A stretch of DNA of 64,000 bases. Source: Alkalihalophilus pseudofirmus OF4. Lineage in GTDB: Bacteria > Bacillota > Bacilli > Bacillales > Bacillaceae_D. A program made the translations under genes and the position numbers. The notes below the pieces were generated by a model. The model made no database searches, had not been told where the DNA came from, and saw nothing but the letters and a program-made list of their open reading frames with translations. This document shows, in pieces, positions 1-7,832 of this stretch; within the stretch, counting starts at the first letter, position 1; each line of letters opens with the position of its first letter. The DNA is taken from the NCBI RefSeq assembly GCF_000005825.2, contig NC_013791.2, forward strand, positions 1,860,001-1,924,000. Direction: 5' to 3'.

Positions 1-164
1 ACTCCCGTTTACTCTGTTTGATTTATTAAAACAGAGCCTTTGAACTATGAAATTACTTCGTGTTCAAAGTTTCTTGGCGTAATCTTCCTGCATGCATCAT
101 TTTTAACAACCCTCCTCTCATTAGTTACTATCTACTATACGTTAGTAGTGCAATTATTTCAACG

Positions 165-731
165 TTAAATTCTAACGGATCCGCGGAATCCTCGTGCGCC
201 AAAATAAGAATCAGCTCCATTATGATAGACAAAAATCGTGTCATAACGGCGGTCACAGAATAAGGCTCCGCCAAGATCTCTGATATGGCTAGGCGTCATA
301 ACCCAGCTGGATGTCTTTTTATCAAATTCTCCTAAAGTCTGCAGGTAGCGGTATTCCTCTTCTGTTAAAAGATCAATCCCTAGTTCCGCAGCCAAATCAA
401 TCGCACTTGTTTCTGGCTTGTATTTTTTTCGTGATTCCAAGGCTTCACGGTCATAGCACACACTTCTGCGGCCTTTCGGGCTTTCTTTTGAACAGTCATA
501 AAAGATGTATTCGTCTGCTTCCGCATCATAAGCAACAACATCTGGCTCGCCTTCTGTTTCTTCCATTTGAAACAGTGTCCAAAGTTTATCCGGGTGAGCG
601 TCGATTTTCGCTTGGACTGCATCCCATTCCATTCCTTCATGGCGGTTCATATGTTTCTCGAAGCGTTTTTTTAATTTTGTTAGTAATTCCTCACGTTGTT
701 CAGCAGTTAATTCCTTGTGTATTGTAGTCAT
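165..731 (-). CDS. DUF4256 family protein
   Basis: Soluble 188-residue protein that I place in the DUF4256 family from recall of Bacillus homologues. Its biochemical role is unknown. The N-terminal third is highly charged and helical-looking, the middle carries two cysteines, and the C-terminus ends in a glycine/arginine-rich stretch (FGARGFRG). No signal peptide or membrane segment is visible. The ATG has an AAGGAG box 8 nt upstream. It lies 63 nt downstream of the MFS gene on the same strand, so cotranscription with the ArsR-MFS pair is possible. The family assignment is fairly sure; function is not. Confidence 0.75.
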   Translation of the reverse strand: MTTIHKELTAEQREELLTKLKKRFEKHMNRHEGMEWDAVQAKIDAHPDKLWTLFQMEETEGEPDVVAYDAEADEYIFYDCSKESPKGRRSVCYDREALESRKKYKPETSAIDLAAELGIDLLTEEEYRYLQTLGEFDKKTSSWVMTPSHIRDLGGALFCDRRYDTIFVYHNGADSYFGARGFRGSVRI

Positions 732-794
732 TAAGAGAGCTCCTTATCTTTGGCTATTTGTCGTTAGTCATAATGTAACATGAAACGATTTCAT

Positions 795-2078
795 CTACAC
801 TGTTTCTGTTAAGATTATTTGTTTTGGTTCGTCTTTTATAAAGGTACTCTCGTTAATCTCGTTGATTTTTGGAAGGTTTCGCGTTTGCTTGTCGACAAGC
901 CAGATAAGTCCGACACATAGAACAACAATACCGCTTAATGCAATCACATACTGGCTGCCAATATACACCCCTAGCACCCCGCCGGCCATAGAGCCGAGTG
1001 GCAGTGCAATGCCTGAGACACTATAGGCAGCAGAGAACACGCGTCCCAAGAGGTTTTTTGGAATTCCTTTTTGCAGCACAGTGTTAATGAGAATGTTAGT
1101 AATCCCGCCTGGCAGCCATGCTAAGCCATAAAGAGTGACCACAAGCCACGTCCACGGACTGAAAATGGCAACCGACCATAGAATCCCGCTCACCATGAAC
1201 GCATAGGCATACACCTTTCCCAATCCAAACCGCTCAAGCTTCAAGTACGGGGTCAAAAGAGCACCGGTAAGGCTCCCGGCAGCTTGCGCCATAAGTAGAA
1301 ATCCATATATCTCTACCCCGCCTTTATAGTCACTGAATGCGGGCAGTACGACGAAGGTTGCGCCACCGACAAGATTGATCCCGATGACACCAATCAGCAG
1401 TTTAGATAAGGTTTTGTTGAAAAGGACACTTACTCCTTCTTTTAACTCACTTGCGTACGTTCGCATAAAGGTTGGCAGGCTTTTACTTTCCTTGCTCGTG
1501 TTCTTAGGAGCTGCTGGTACCCTTAAGAATGAAAATAAAATGGCTCCAATCAAAAACATTACCGAATCTAACACGTAAATCGATACGGCACCAATAGCCA
1601 CAATCAACACACCAGCAATCGCATTACAGCCAATTTCGATCCCTTGATAGGCCACGGTAAAATAAGAATTTGCTTTTGTTAAGTCGTCATTTTCAACAAG
1701 GGACGGTAGTGCGGCCATCTGGGCTGGATACACAAACATATTCAGCGTTGTTAGGATTGGAGAAATGATTAATACGAGCGTCACAGTGAGAAATCCATAG
1801 TAGGAAGCGACAGGTATGATGAGTAATAGAAGTGCTTGTGTGAGCTGTGTCGTGATGAGGAGTTTTCTAATAGGAAGACGGTCAATAATCGGCCCTGCGA
1901 GAAGCTGAATCATTCTAGGGAGAATCGTTAAAAAACCAGCAAGGCCGGTATAAAATGTCGAGCCTCCTAGATCATATACGAGCCACATCGCGGCAACAGC
2001 ATATAAGCTGTCACCTACATTCGTTAATATCCGGCCAAAAAACATGCAGGCAAAGTTGCGATTTAAGAACAGTTTCAT
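795..2078 (-). CDS. MFS transporter (probable drug exporter)
   Basis: Membrane protein of 427 residues with about 12 hydrophobic helices, the usual size of major facilitator superfamily drug/metabolite exporters. Helix 1 is preceded by the short basic start MKLFLNRNF, and the loop after helix 2 (residues about 60-75) carries basic residues (IDRLPIRK), as in MFS carriers. The ATG overlaps the TGA of the upstream ArsR-type regulator by 4 nt (ATGA), which implies translational coupling. The context predicts a carrier repressed by that regulator. The substrate cannot be read from sequence. Confidence 0.88.
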   Translation of the reverse strand: MKLFLNRNFACMFFGRILTNVGDSLYAVAAMWLVYDLGGSTFYTGLAGFLTILPRMIQLLAGPIIDRLPIRKLLITTQLTQALLLLIIPVASYYGFLTVTLVLIISPILTTLNMFVYPAQMAALPSLVENDDLTKANSYFTVAYQGIEIGCNAIAGVLIVAIGAVSIYVLDSVMFLIGAILFSFLRVPAAPKNTSKESKSLPTFMRTYASELKEGVSVLFNKTLSKLLIGVIGINLVGGATFVVLPAFSDYKGGVEIYGFLLMAQAAGSLTGALLTPYLKLERFGLGKVYAYAFMVSGILWSVAIFSPWTWLVVTLYGLAWLPGGITNILINTVLQKGIPKNLLGRVFSAAYSVSGIALPLGSMAGGVLGVYIGSQYVIALSGIVVLCVGLIWLVDKQTRNLPKINEINESTFIKDEPKQIILTETV

Positions 2079-2578
2079 TCTTCTTCCCCCTTTGGTTCAG
2101 TTGAGACGATTTTCACGCCGACACTGAACTCTTCTGTTTTCTCGTCTGCTTGAGTGTGGGAAGATTTCTCGACCCATGATTCCAAAAACTCTAAAAATTC
2201 TTCCTGAAGATTTTTACGCTGCTTGGCAGTCAGTTCTAAACGAATACTGATGAGCGAGGAATCACGTGAATTAAATCCCTCTTGTAAAACGGGATCCATT
2301 GCGCCTCCTGGTGAATTAAACCGGCTGGCTACGGCTTGATAGTACTTCTCCACCACTCCGCCAAATGGCTTTTCTTTCACTAATTCCACGAGGCCGCCTT
2401 CATGAAGCTTCTTCAGGTGATAATGCACATTTCCTGGCGAGTGTCCAAGCTGAGTTGCCACTTGCTTCGAGGTTTTCGGATCATCTAACAGCTGCTTCAT
2501 GATTTTTACACGGAGCGCGTTTCCTAATAATTTCGCCTGTTCCACTGAGATGTCGAGTGATTTTTTTGGGTTTGACAT
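2075..2578 (-). CDS. ArsR-type winged-helix transcriptional regulator
   Basis: Regulator of 167 residues. The N-terminal half (about residues 8-85) is a winged-helix domain with the ArsR-like motif SKQVATQLGHSPGNVHYHLKKL as recognition region; the C-terminal half is acidic. I chose the ATG at 2578 (AGAGGAG 8 nt upstream) over a TTG 18 nt further up that lies before the ribosome binding site. No metal-binding CxC pair is visible, so it probably does not sense metals in the classical way. It is coupled to the MFS exporter and probably represses both through the palindromes just upstream. Confidence 0.85.
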   Translation of the reverse strand: MSNPKKSLDISVEQAKLLGNALRVKIMKQLLDDPKTSKQVATQLGHSPGNVHYHLKKLHEGGLVELVKEKPFGGVVEKYYQAVASRFNSPGGAMDPVLQEGFNSRDSSLISIRLELTAKQRKNLQEEFLEFLESWVEKSSHTQADEKTEEFSVGVKIVSTEPKGEEE

Positions 2579-2595
2579 AATCCGTTCTCCTCTCA

Positions 2596-2658
2596 ATCTA
2601 ATAAATTAGATCATCAATCTGTAAAATTAGATTATCATATGCAGGTGGAGAGTTGCAA
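2596..2658 (-). promoter_or_regulatory. arsR-MFS promoter with two operator-like palindromes
   Basis: Reading on the minus strand, a -35 box TTGCAA (2653-2658) and a -10 box GATAAT (2631-2636) are 16 nt apart. Just downstream lies a perfect palindrome ATCTAAT-AA-ATTAGAT (2596-2611), and a poorer copy AATCT-N8-AGATT (2616-2633) touches the -10 box. This placement suits autorepression by the ArsR-type protein. The palindrome is seen directly; the binding protein is inferred. Confidence 0.6.
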
Positions 2659-2732
2659 GTGATTTTTGGAATAAACAGTAAAATGGGCAGCTGGCATAGT
2701 GCCGGCCTCCCTCTTTTATGATGAGAGGCTGT

Positions 2733-2918
2733 TAATTGTATTATTGCGGCAAGTAATTGAGTTGGTTGCTCGAGTTATTGCGCAGCTTTTCGGCTTAATT
2801 GAGTTGGTTGAGCGACTAATTGCGTCAGTCGGCTGTAATTGCGTCAGTTGCATTGGGATATGCGCCCGTTCAGTGAGGAATTGTATAGACTTTTGATATA
2901 ATTGCGTCCCCCTACCTG
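2733..2918 (+). repeat. Nine-unit phased dispersed repeat, copy A
   Basis: Intergenic array of nine degenerate units resembling TAATTGCGTCAGTTG. Units start at 2733, 2754, 2775, 2796, 2817, 2836, 2858, 2878 and 2899, a spacing of 21-21-21-21-19-22-20-21 nt. The same spacing occurs in copies B, C and D of this window. Unit 7 starts ATATGCG and unit 8 has ATTGTA, as in other copies. It sits between the divergent arsR-type and carbonic anhydrase genes. An open frame across it has no coding features. Confidence 0.85.
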
Positions 2919-3067
2919 CTCTAACTCCCTCAATGGTCTCAGGCTTTATTAGTACGCTTTTAGTCGGTTCTTACTTACTTTATCTGTCATAGATTTTTCA
3001 CATGATTCCGTTCCAATTTTTAGTATGGTAGTTGCTGGGAGTATTAACAGAGAAAAGGAGAGAGAGA

Positions 3068-3895
3068 ATGATGAAAAGGAAATCTATTTACTTATTAGTC
3101 GCTGCAAGTTTGGCATTAGCGGCTTGCGCAGAACAAACAGAAACCGCGCCTGTAGAAACCCCACCAATCACAGACTCGACGGAACCTAGTGATGAAACTC
3201 AGGAGGAATCTACTGAGGAACTTACGGAATGGTCTTATGAAGGGGAATCTGGACCTGAGCATTGGGGTCATTTACACGCTTCTTATTCGGCATGTGTTGA
3301 TGGCAGTGAACAATCACCGATTAATATTGATTTGGCTGAAATGGAGGCAAATCAACAAATAGAGGAGATTGATATTCAATACGAGCCTGCTTCTTTTTCA
3401 CTCGTTAACAATGGTCACACGATTCAAAAGAATGCAGTTGATGAGAATAATGCGATCACGTTAGATGGACAAGAATATCAGTTAGTTCAATTTCATTTCC
3501 ACACTCCAAGTGAACACCAATTTAACGGAGAGCATTATGACATGGAGCTGCATCTTGTACATCAAGATATTAATGGCAATCTAGCAGTCTTAGGTGTGAT
3601 GATTGAAGAAGGTGCGGAAAACGAAGAGCTCGCGCCTGCATGGGGAGAGCTGCCGGAAGAGGAAACAGAAAATGAGGTTGCATTAGAGGAGCCTATCAAC
3701 CTTCAAAATCTCTTGCCTGATGACCAATCCTCCTTCCATTACAACGGATCACTAACTACCCCGCCATGTACGGAAGAAGTAAAATGGATTGTATTCAAAG
3801 AGCCAATTCAAAAATCAGCGGAACAAATTCAAGCATTCCAAGAGATTTATGAAGAGAACCACCGCCCGGTTCAGCCTTTGAATGAACGAGGGTAA
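3068..3895 (+). CDS. Alpha-class carbonic anhydrase, lipoprotein
   Basis: Extracytoplasmic carbonic anhydrase (CO2 + water to bicarbonate + proton), 275 residues. The signal peptide ends in a lipobox LAAC with the lipidated Cys at residue 20, followed by a Thr/Glu/Pro-rich linker to about residue 58. The alpha-CA domain follows, with the zinc-ligand motifs QFHFHTPSEH and ELHLVH and the hallmark SLTTPPC near the C-terminus. I chose the ATG at 3068 (GGAG about 8 nt upstream) over a TTG 36 nt earlier that would add residues before the signal peptide. Single-gene unit with its own terminator. Acidic composition fits an exposed surface protein. Confidence 0.93.
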   Translation: MMKRKSIYLLVAASLALAACAEQTETAPVETPPITDSTEPSDETQEESTEELTEWSYEGESGPEHWGHLHASYSACVDGSEQSPINIDLAEMEANQQIEEIDIQYEPASFSLVNNGHTIQKNAVDENNAITLDGQEYQLVQFHFHTPSEHQFNGEHYDMELHLVHQDINGNLAVLGVMIEEGAENEELAPAWGELPEEETENEVALEEPINLQNLLPDDQSSFHYNGSLTTPPCTEEVKWIVFKEPIQKSAEQIQAFQEIYEENHRPVQPLNERG

Positions 3896-3938
3896 ACTAT
3901 TAAATAAGGTATTATATTTAAATCATTAAACGAGAAAG

Positions 3939-3971
3939 AAACCGACCTTCTTTTATTTAAAAGGTCGGTTT
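3939..3971. terminator. Bidirectional terminator between carbonic anhydrase and catD
   Basis: Perfect 11-bp stem AAACCGACCTT / AAGGTCGGTTT with an 11-nt loop, lying between two convergent genes. The minus-strand tail (TTTCTTTCT) is more T-rich than the plus-strand tail. Confidence 0.8.
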
Positions 3972-3979
3972 AATTAGTT

Positions 3980-4411
3980 TTATGCGCTTATTCTTGTACT
4001 CGAATTTTCGTTTTTGTTTCCAAAGAATTTATTGTCCAATGCAAGCAGTTTGCTGCCACTAATAACAAGGGCAGCTGCCATTGCCAATAAAGCTATGTCT
4101 AATTCATAACCTGCTGCTGCTTCTGCACCCATGAAACCGAGTGGTAATTTGACCATAAAGATCGCCCCTAGCATGATGAATCCAATCAATGCAGAAATTA
4201 TTCTTGTGCCAACTCCTAGGATTAAGGCAATTCCACCAACAAGCTCAATGCTCGCAACAACATAACCGAAAAAGCCCATAATACCGATACTTTCAAACCA
4301 CCCTGCTACGTTACCAAGCCCCATTTGAAACTTATCAATCCCGTGAATTAAAAATGTCACTCCTAATACGACACGAATTATTAATAGACTTACTTCAAAT
4401 TTTTGTGCCAC
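3980..4411 (-). CDS. catD: DoxX family membrane protein (CatD-like)
   Basis: Integral membrane protein, 143 residues, four hydrophobic segments, with the DoxX-type start LLIIRVVLGVTFLIHGIDKF and a glycine-rich second helix. In B. subtilis, CatD (DoxX family) works with the catechol dioxygenase CatE against catechol and quinone stress; here the gene follows a catE-like gene by 117 nt on the same strand. The order catE-catD is the reverse of B. subtilis. Starts at GTG with AGAGGAG 8 nt upstream. Orthology is inferred from family plus neighbourhood. Confidence 0.75.
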   Translation of the reverse strand: MAQKFEVSLLIIRVVLGVTFLIHGIDKFQMGLGNVAGWFESIGIMGFFGYVVASIELVGGIALILGVGTRIISALIGFIMLGAIFMVKLPLGFMGAEAAAGYELDIALLAMAAALVISGSKLLALDNKFFGNKNENSSTRISA

Positions 4412-4528
4412 TGTTCATTCTCCTCTATGTTTCTTAATTTCGTTTAAATAGAATTTTACTTATCGAATCTAGCTTTTATCCAAATGTTTTTACTATTTTC
4501 ATTCCAACTTCAATAGGTAGGGAGCCTT

Positions 4529-5383
4529 CTATTGTTTTGCTATCAACCGAATGCGATTTCCTGAAGGGTCTACAGTTACAGTAGAACCCTCGTCTTCTAT
4601 TACGGTTGCTCCGATTTCTTTTAACTGTGTAATAATTTGATTTCTCTTTTCCTCACTTGAGAGCATAAGATCAAATGATTCGAGTCCTACACTATTTAGC
4701 GGCGGTGTCGGAGCCCCTACCCCAGCCCACGTATTTAACCCGATATGATGATGGTACTGTCCATCTGCAATGAAAAGCGCCTGACTGCCGAATCGATTGA
4801 CAACCTCAAAACCAAGACCCTTGATATAAAACTCTTCAGTCTTTCTTAGTTCTGATACATGTAGATGGATATGGCCCATGACTGTACCTGCCGGAAGGCC
4901 TTTCCATGGCTGCTGTTTATGCGTTGTTAAAAGATCAGGGAAATTCAACGGATCAACTGCCATTTGTACCTCTCCATTGCTCCAGCTCCACTCGGATGGG
5001 TCTCTGTCTACATAGATCTCAATACCGTTTCCATCTGGATCAGATAAATAAAGAGCCTCACTTACAAGATGGTCAGAAGAACCTAACTGTACGTCATGTC
5101 TCACAAAATGATGGACAATCTGAGCTAAATCCTCTCGCTTTGGCAGAAGGAGAGCAAAGTGATATAAGCCCGTCGTTCTTGCTTGTTTTGGAACGACTTG
5201 GTCTGGTTGTTCTACTGATAATAATGCTGTTGTTCCATCCGCTGTGAATACGGCGGATCTGGGCGTTTGGTTTAGCACTTTAAACCCAATCACTTCTTTA
5301 TAAAAAGCAATAGAACGGTCTAAATCTTGTACTTTAAGGTTTACTTGACCTACATATGTAGTAGGCTCACGATGAAAATTCAT
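4529..5383 (-). CDS. catE: Catechol 2,3-dioxygenase, VOC superfamily (CatE-like)
   Basis: Two-domain vicinal-oxygen-chelate enzyme of 284 residues, the length of B. subtilis CatE, which opens the catechol ring and protects against catechol toxicity. The N-terminal VOC module includes YHFALLLPKRE and ALYLSDPDGNGIEIY (about residues 75-125); the C-terminal module has the metal-ligand stretch GHIHLHVSELR and HHHIGLNTW. The start is an ATG with AGGAGGT 8 nt upstream. A strong sigma-A promoter with a palindromic operator precedes it, and an HxlR regulator is divergent. Confident on family; catechol as substrate follows from close motif agreement with CatE. Confidence 0.85.
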   Translation of the reverse strand: MNFHREPTTYVGQVNLKVQDLDRSIAFYKEVIGFKVLNQTPRSAVFTADGTTALLSVEQPDQVVPKQARTTGLYHFALLLPKREDLAQIVHHFVRHDVQLGSSDHLVSEALYLSDPDGNGIEIYVDRDPSEWSWSNGEVQMAVDPLNFPDLLTTHKQQPWKGLPAGTVMGHIHLHVSELRKTEEFYIKGLGFEVVNRFGSQALFIADGQYHHHIGLNTWAGVGAPTPPLNSVGLESFDLMLSSEEKRNQIITQLKEIGATVIEDEGSTVTVDPSGNRIRLIAKQ

Positions 5384-5430
5384 TATAGTTACCTCCTGAA
5401 AATCCGAATAGATTTACACGTTTTATAATC

Positions 5431-5478
5431 AACTTACTTTATGTAAGTTAGTATATAATTGTAATTATATGACGTCAA
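5431..5478 (-). promoter_or_regulatory. catE promoter and candidate CatR/HxlR operator
   Basis: On the minus strand TTGACG (5473-5478) and TATACT (5450-5455) are separated by 17 nt, a near-consensus sigma-A promoter. Immediately downstream is a perfect palindrome AACTTAC-N5-GTAAGTT (5431-5449), covering the expected start of transcription. A second AT-rich palindrome ATATAATT-GT-AATTATAT (5453-5470) fills the spacer. A repressor bound to the first would block initiation; the divergent HxlR protein is the obvious candidate. Confidence 0.75.
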
Positions 5479-5553
5479 GTAACTTTTTGATATAAAATAA
5501 TTTTATTATTTCTCGTAGCAGTTTATAATATGTGAAGTGAGGAGTTGATTGAA

Positions 5554-5862
5554 TTGGATAAGTCGATTTGTCCTAGATTTGAAAAAGCTATGGGTTTAAT
5601 GAGTCAAAGATGGACAGGTTTAATCATTTACCAGCTTCTAACTGGTCCACAGCGTTTTTGCAGTATTGAATCGGCAATCGGTGTCAGTGGAAGAGTCCTC
5701 TCAGAAAGGTTAAAGGACCTTGAAAACGAAGGAATTGTAAAACGTGAAGTGTTTCCAGAAACTCCCGTTCGAATCGAATATTCTTTAACTAAAAAAGGAA
5801 TTTCACTTGAGCCTCTCATGCGAGAAATGGAAAGATGGTCACAAGACTGGTTAGAAGCATAA
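5554..5862 (+). CDS. catR: HxlR family transcriptional regulator (CatR-like)
   Basis: Regulator of 102 residues that is essentially one HxlR winged-helix domain. It has the family start CPRFEKAMGLMSQRWTGLII, with Cys near residue 5 (the redox-sensing Cys of B. subtilis CatR and YodB is at a similar place), and the wing VSGRVLSERLKDLENEGIVKR. I prefer the TTG at 5554, which has GAGGAG 9 nt upstream; a TTG at 5545 touches that box. Divergent from catE, with the operator-like palindrome in between, so probably the quinone-responsive repressor of catE-catD. Direct orthology to CatR is not proven. Confidence 0.82.
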   Translation: MDKSICPRFEKAMGLMSQRWTGLIIYQLLTGPQRFCSIESAIGVSGRVLSERLKDLENEGIVKREVFPETPVRIEYSLTKKGISLEPLMREMERWSQDWLEA

Positions 5863-5898
5863 TGTGGGAGATATATTTCTTAGAGTAAAGTTGAACAT

Positions 5899-5932
5899 AA
5901 AAAATAACCGTCTAATGAGGCGGTTATTTTTT
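5899..5932 (+). terminator. Terminator after catR-like gene
   Basis: AAAATAACCG stem pairing with CGGTTATTTT, continued inward by TCT/AGG pairs to a 4-nt loop, with a terminal T-run. Can act in both directions, towards the convergent gene at 5994. Confidence 0.85.
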
Positions 5933-5993
5933 ACTGGTGAAAGCGACGAAAAAATGAGAGGAACGAATTAAGTTTCAGTCTTTCTTTTTATTT

Positions 5994-6302
5994 TTAAGAT
6001 ACAACCATCTTAAAATCTACAGGGGTAAGTAGAATAAGATTTATCATTATTGTTATCAACGGGAGTAGAATAGCTAGAGCGTTGCAGGTGAGTGCAGCAA
6101 CAGCCAATGCTCTTCCCCGCTGTGCAGTGTAATGAATTTCTCTCAAACTTAGAAAAGCAAGAATAAAACCGATACTAGCTATGGCGATGCCCGCTAAACT
6201 AAAATAACCGATAAACAATGCGGTAACCCCAAAAGTAAGTGATACGATAGATTTTGTGTTCAGGTTAATATCTTTAGATTGTGTGATGGATGGGTTATTC
6301 AA
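5994..6302 (-). CDS. DUF4190-like small membrane protein
   Basis: Protein of 102 residues with a hydrophilic first 17 residues and two to three membrane helices. The spacing and the motif FLSLREIHYTAQRGRALAVAAL between helices match DUF4190-type proteins, in which a glycine-rich helix pair flanks a REIrr..-G loop. Function unknown. Single gene between two terminator or spacer regions; family assignment by recall. Confidence 0.65.
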   Translation of the reverse strand: MNNPSITQSKDINLNTKSIVSLTFGVTALFIGYFSLAGIAIASIGFILAFLSLREIHYTAQRGRALAVAALTCNALAILLPLITIMINLILLTPVDFKMVVS

Positions 6303-6349
6303 TGTTTTCTTCCTTTCTTATTCCCTGCCATAGTATGAATGATGTTTTT

Positions 6350-6835
6350 TTATAGTTTTTTCTCCAGATCGAACATCTGTTGGAACCCTAATTCTTCATA
6401 CATATTTTTTGCAAGCGAACTTGACCATAGCCTTGCCCTATTTGCTCCGTTTTCTTTCAACCATAAGCAAATTTCATCAATTAAATCCTTAGCTAAGCCC
6501 TGCTTTCGATGTGCTTTATTTGTATATACCGATATAATCCATCCAAATAACGTTGGTTCTTCTGCAAGAGGATAGGCATACTCAGTACGTATTAATCCAC
6601 CTGCGCATGCTATGATGCGATCCTCTTTATCAACTGCTACTCTAAAGGCTAAATGTCCTGCTTTATATTCGTTTATAAATAATTCTTTAACTTGATAGAC
6701 TCTTTCATTATCAGGTTCTGGCGTACCATCGTTATCAGCCATCTCATTTGCCATTAAACACCAATACTCGGACATAATCGGTAATTCGTCAGCTGTGGCC
6801 CAACGTGTCTTATACAAAAAATCACCTCTCTTCAC
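6350..6835 (-). CDS. GNAT family N-acetyltransferase
   Basis: Cytoplasmic acyl-CoA-dependent acetyltransferase of about 161 residues. The acetyl-CoA binding motif A is SVYTNKAHRKQGLAKDLI (R/Q-x-x-G-x-A), followed by motif B with LWSSSLAKNMYEELGFQ near the C-terminus. The start is ambiguous: GTG at 6835 has AGGAGG 6 nt upstream, while TTG at 6817 has AGAGGTGA just before it and gives the more typical GNAT N-terminus MYKTRWAT. A GTG at 6850 lies before both boxes. Substrate unknown; monocistronic by spacing. Confidence 0.82.
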   Translation of the reverse strand: MKRGDFLYKTRWATADELPIMSEYWCLMANEMADNDGTPEPDNERVYQVKELFINEYKAGHLAFRVAVDKEDRIIACAGGLIRTEYAYPLAEEPTLFGWIISVYTNKAHRKQGLAKDLIDEICLWLKENGANRARLWSSSLAKNMYEELGFQQMFDLEKKL

Positions 6836-6885
6836 GTTATTCCTCCTCACTTTGTTATGTAGATCCAGAACAGCATTTCTTCTAC

Positions 6886-7242
6886 CTAGCTCCCCACCAA
6901 AACAAACACATTCCCATCTGGTGCCTGCATCACTGCGACGTGTCCGCTTAACGAATTAGGAAAAGGTGTCCGAATCCACTTTATTTCAGGATTTGTTTTT
7001 AGAGTTTCATATGTATGTTGAACGTCCTCACAAACGATCTCGATTTCAGAAAAGTTAAGGTTGGGGTTGTTCTTCAACACGAGCTCAGACTCCCCATCAG
7101 GAAACCTCATACCGACGAGCATCCATTGTTCTTCGTCTTGATATGCTTCCCACGCTTTTGTTAACCCTAATGATTGATAGAAAGCGATGGATTCCTTAAT
7201 ATCCTCTGTAAAAATCGCAATGCATTCAAGTTTTTTCCACAT
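6886..7242 (-). CDS. VOC/glyoxalase-type protein
   Basis: Single-module vicinal-oxygen-chelate protein, 118 residues, with a start typical of glyoxalase-like folds (KKLECIAIFTEDIKESIAFYQ) and a C-terminal QAPDGNVFVLVG. Such proteins include glyoxalases, dioxygenases and antibiotic-binding proteins, and the specific role is not readable. The first metal-ligand His is not at the usual place (ECIAIF), so it may be non-catalytic or a binding protein. AGAAAGGA lies upstream of the ATG. Confidence 0.75.
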   Translation of the reverse strand: MWKKLECIAIFTEDIKESIAFYQSLGLTKAWEAYQDEEQWMLVGMRFPDGESELVLKNNPNLNFSEIEIVCEDVQHTYETLKTNPEIKWIRTPFPNSLSGHVAVMQAPDGNVFVLVGS

Positions 7243-7275
7243 GACTTTTAAATCCTTTCTTATAGGGAGCCTAAT

Positions 7276-7791
7276 CTATTTAGCAGATAATGATTGCTTA
7301 TATTCGTCTACCGATCTTTTATTTTTTACGATGAGTATTTTATCTTGTAATGGAGCATATTTCTTGAAAAATTCTGGCTTTGCAACATCCTCAAAGTGCT
7401 TGTTCCATTTAAACATATTAAACAAGATTTCTTTGGTTGGTTTATAATTTGAAGATTCAATTTTTAGTTTCTGTAACAAATATCTCCTCATGATTCTAAA
7501 CAATCTAGCGTGGTTAGCTGTATCTAAAAATATAATCAAATCGGCATTACGAAAACTAGTGTCAACCCATTCTTTCGTATGTACTCCCTCAATAATCCAC
7601 TGGTCTGATTGAACGAGGGTATGTAATAAGGCTGCACATTCTTCCTCTGTTCGCCTTCTATCTCCTGAAGTTCTTCTCTCCCAAGAAACATTATCTAATT
7701 CTATATGTGGGAGATTTAATATTGCGGATAATTCTCTTGCTAAAGTGGTTTTACCGCTTCCGACTGAGCCAATAATATGTATTTTGTTCAT
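7276..7791 (-). CDS. P-loop NTPase, adenylate-kinase-like (topology modulation type)
   Basis: Protein of about 171 residues. The Walker A motif GSVGSGKT starts at residue 8, as in small nucleoside-kinase-like P-loop proteins. LPHIELDNVSWERR and the later RIMRRYLLQKLK with basic residues match the family annotated as AAA/topology-modulation proteins in Bacilli. I prefer the ATG at 7791, which puts the P-loop where homologues have it and has AGG about 9 nt upstream; an ATG at 7806 would add five residues. Substrate unknown; probably phosphotransfer. Confidence 0.75.
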   Translation of the reverse strand: MNKIHIIGSVGSGKTTLARELSAILNLPHIELDNVSWERRTSGDRRRTEEECAALLHTLVQSDQWIIEGVHTKEWVDTSFRNADLIIFLDTANHARLFRIMRRYLLQKLKIESSNYKPTKEILFNMFKWNKHFEDVAKPEFFKKYAPLQDKILIVKNKRSVDEYKQSLSAK

Positions 7792-7832
7792 TGTTTCAAG
7801 CCTCATTTATATTTGTAGAAACGTTTTAAAAC

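Noticed and set aside
53-100. 15-codon minus-strand frame with a strong GAGGAGGG box
   Set aside because: Too short and without recognisable content; the box alone cannot support a gene. The inverted repeat CTCTGTTT/AAACAGAG at 12-36 behind it lacks a T-run.
60-263. 67-codon plus-strand frame
   Set aside because: No ribosome binding site, and it overlaps the 3' end of the DUF4256 gene in antisense.
2699-2896. 65-codon frame across phased repeat A
   Set aside because: It follows the 21-nt periodicity of the repeat (a multiple of three), giving a repetitive peptide; no start signal.
2733-2918. Phased repeats as a possible CRISPR array
   Set aside because: Units are only about 8-15 nt, strongly degenerate, spaced 19-22 nt start to start with no unique spacers of constant size, and no cas genes are near.
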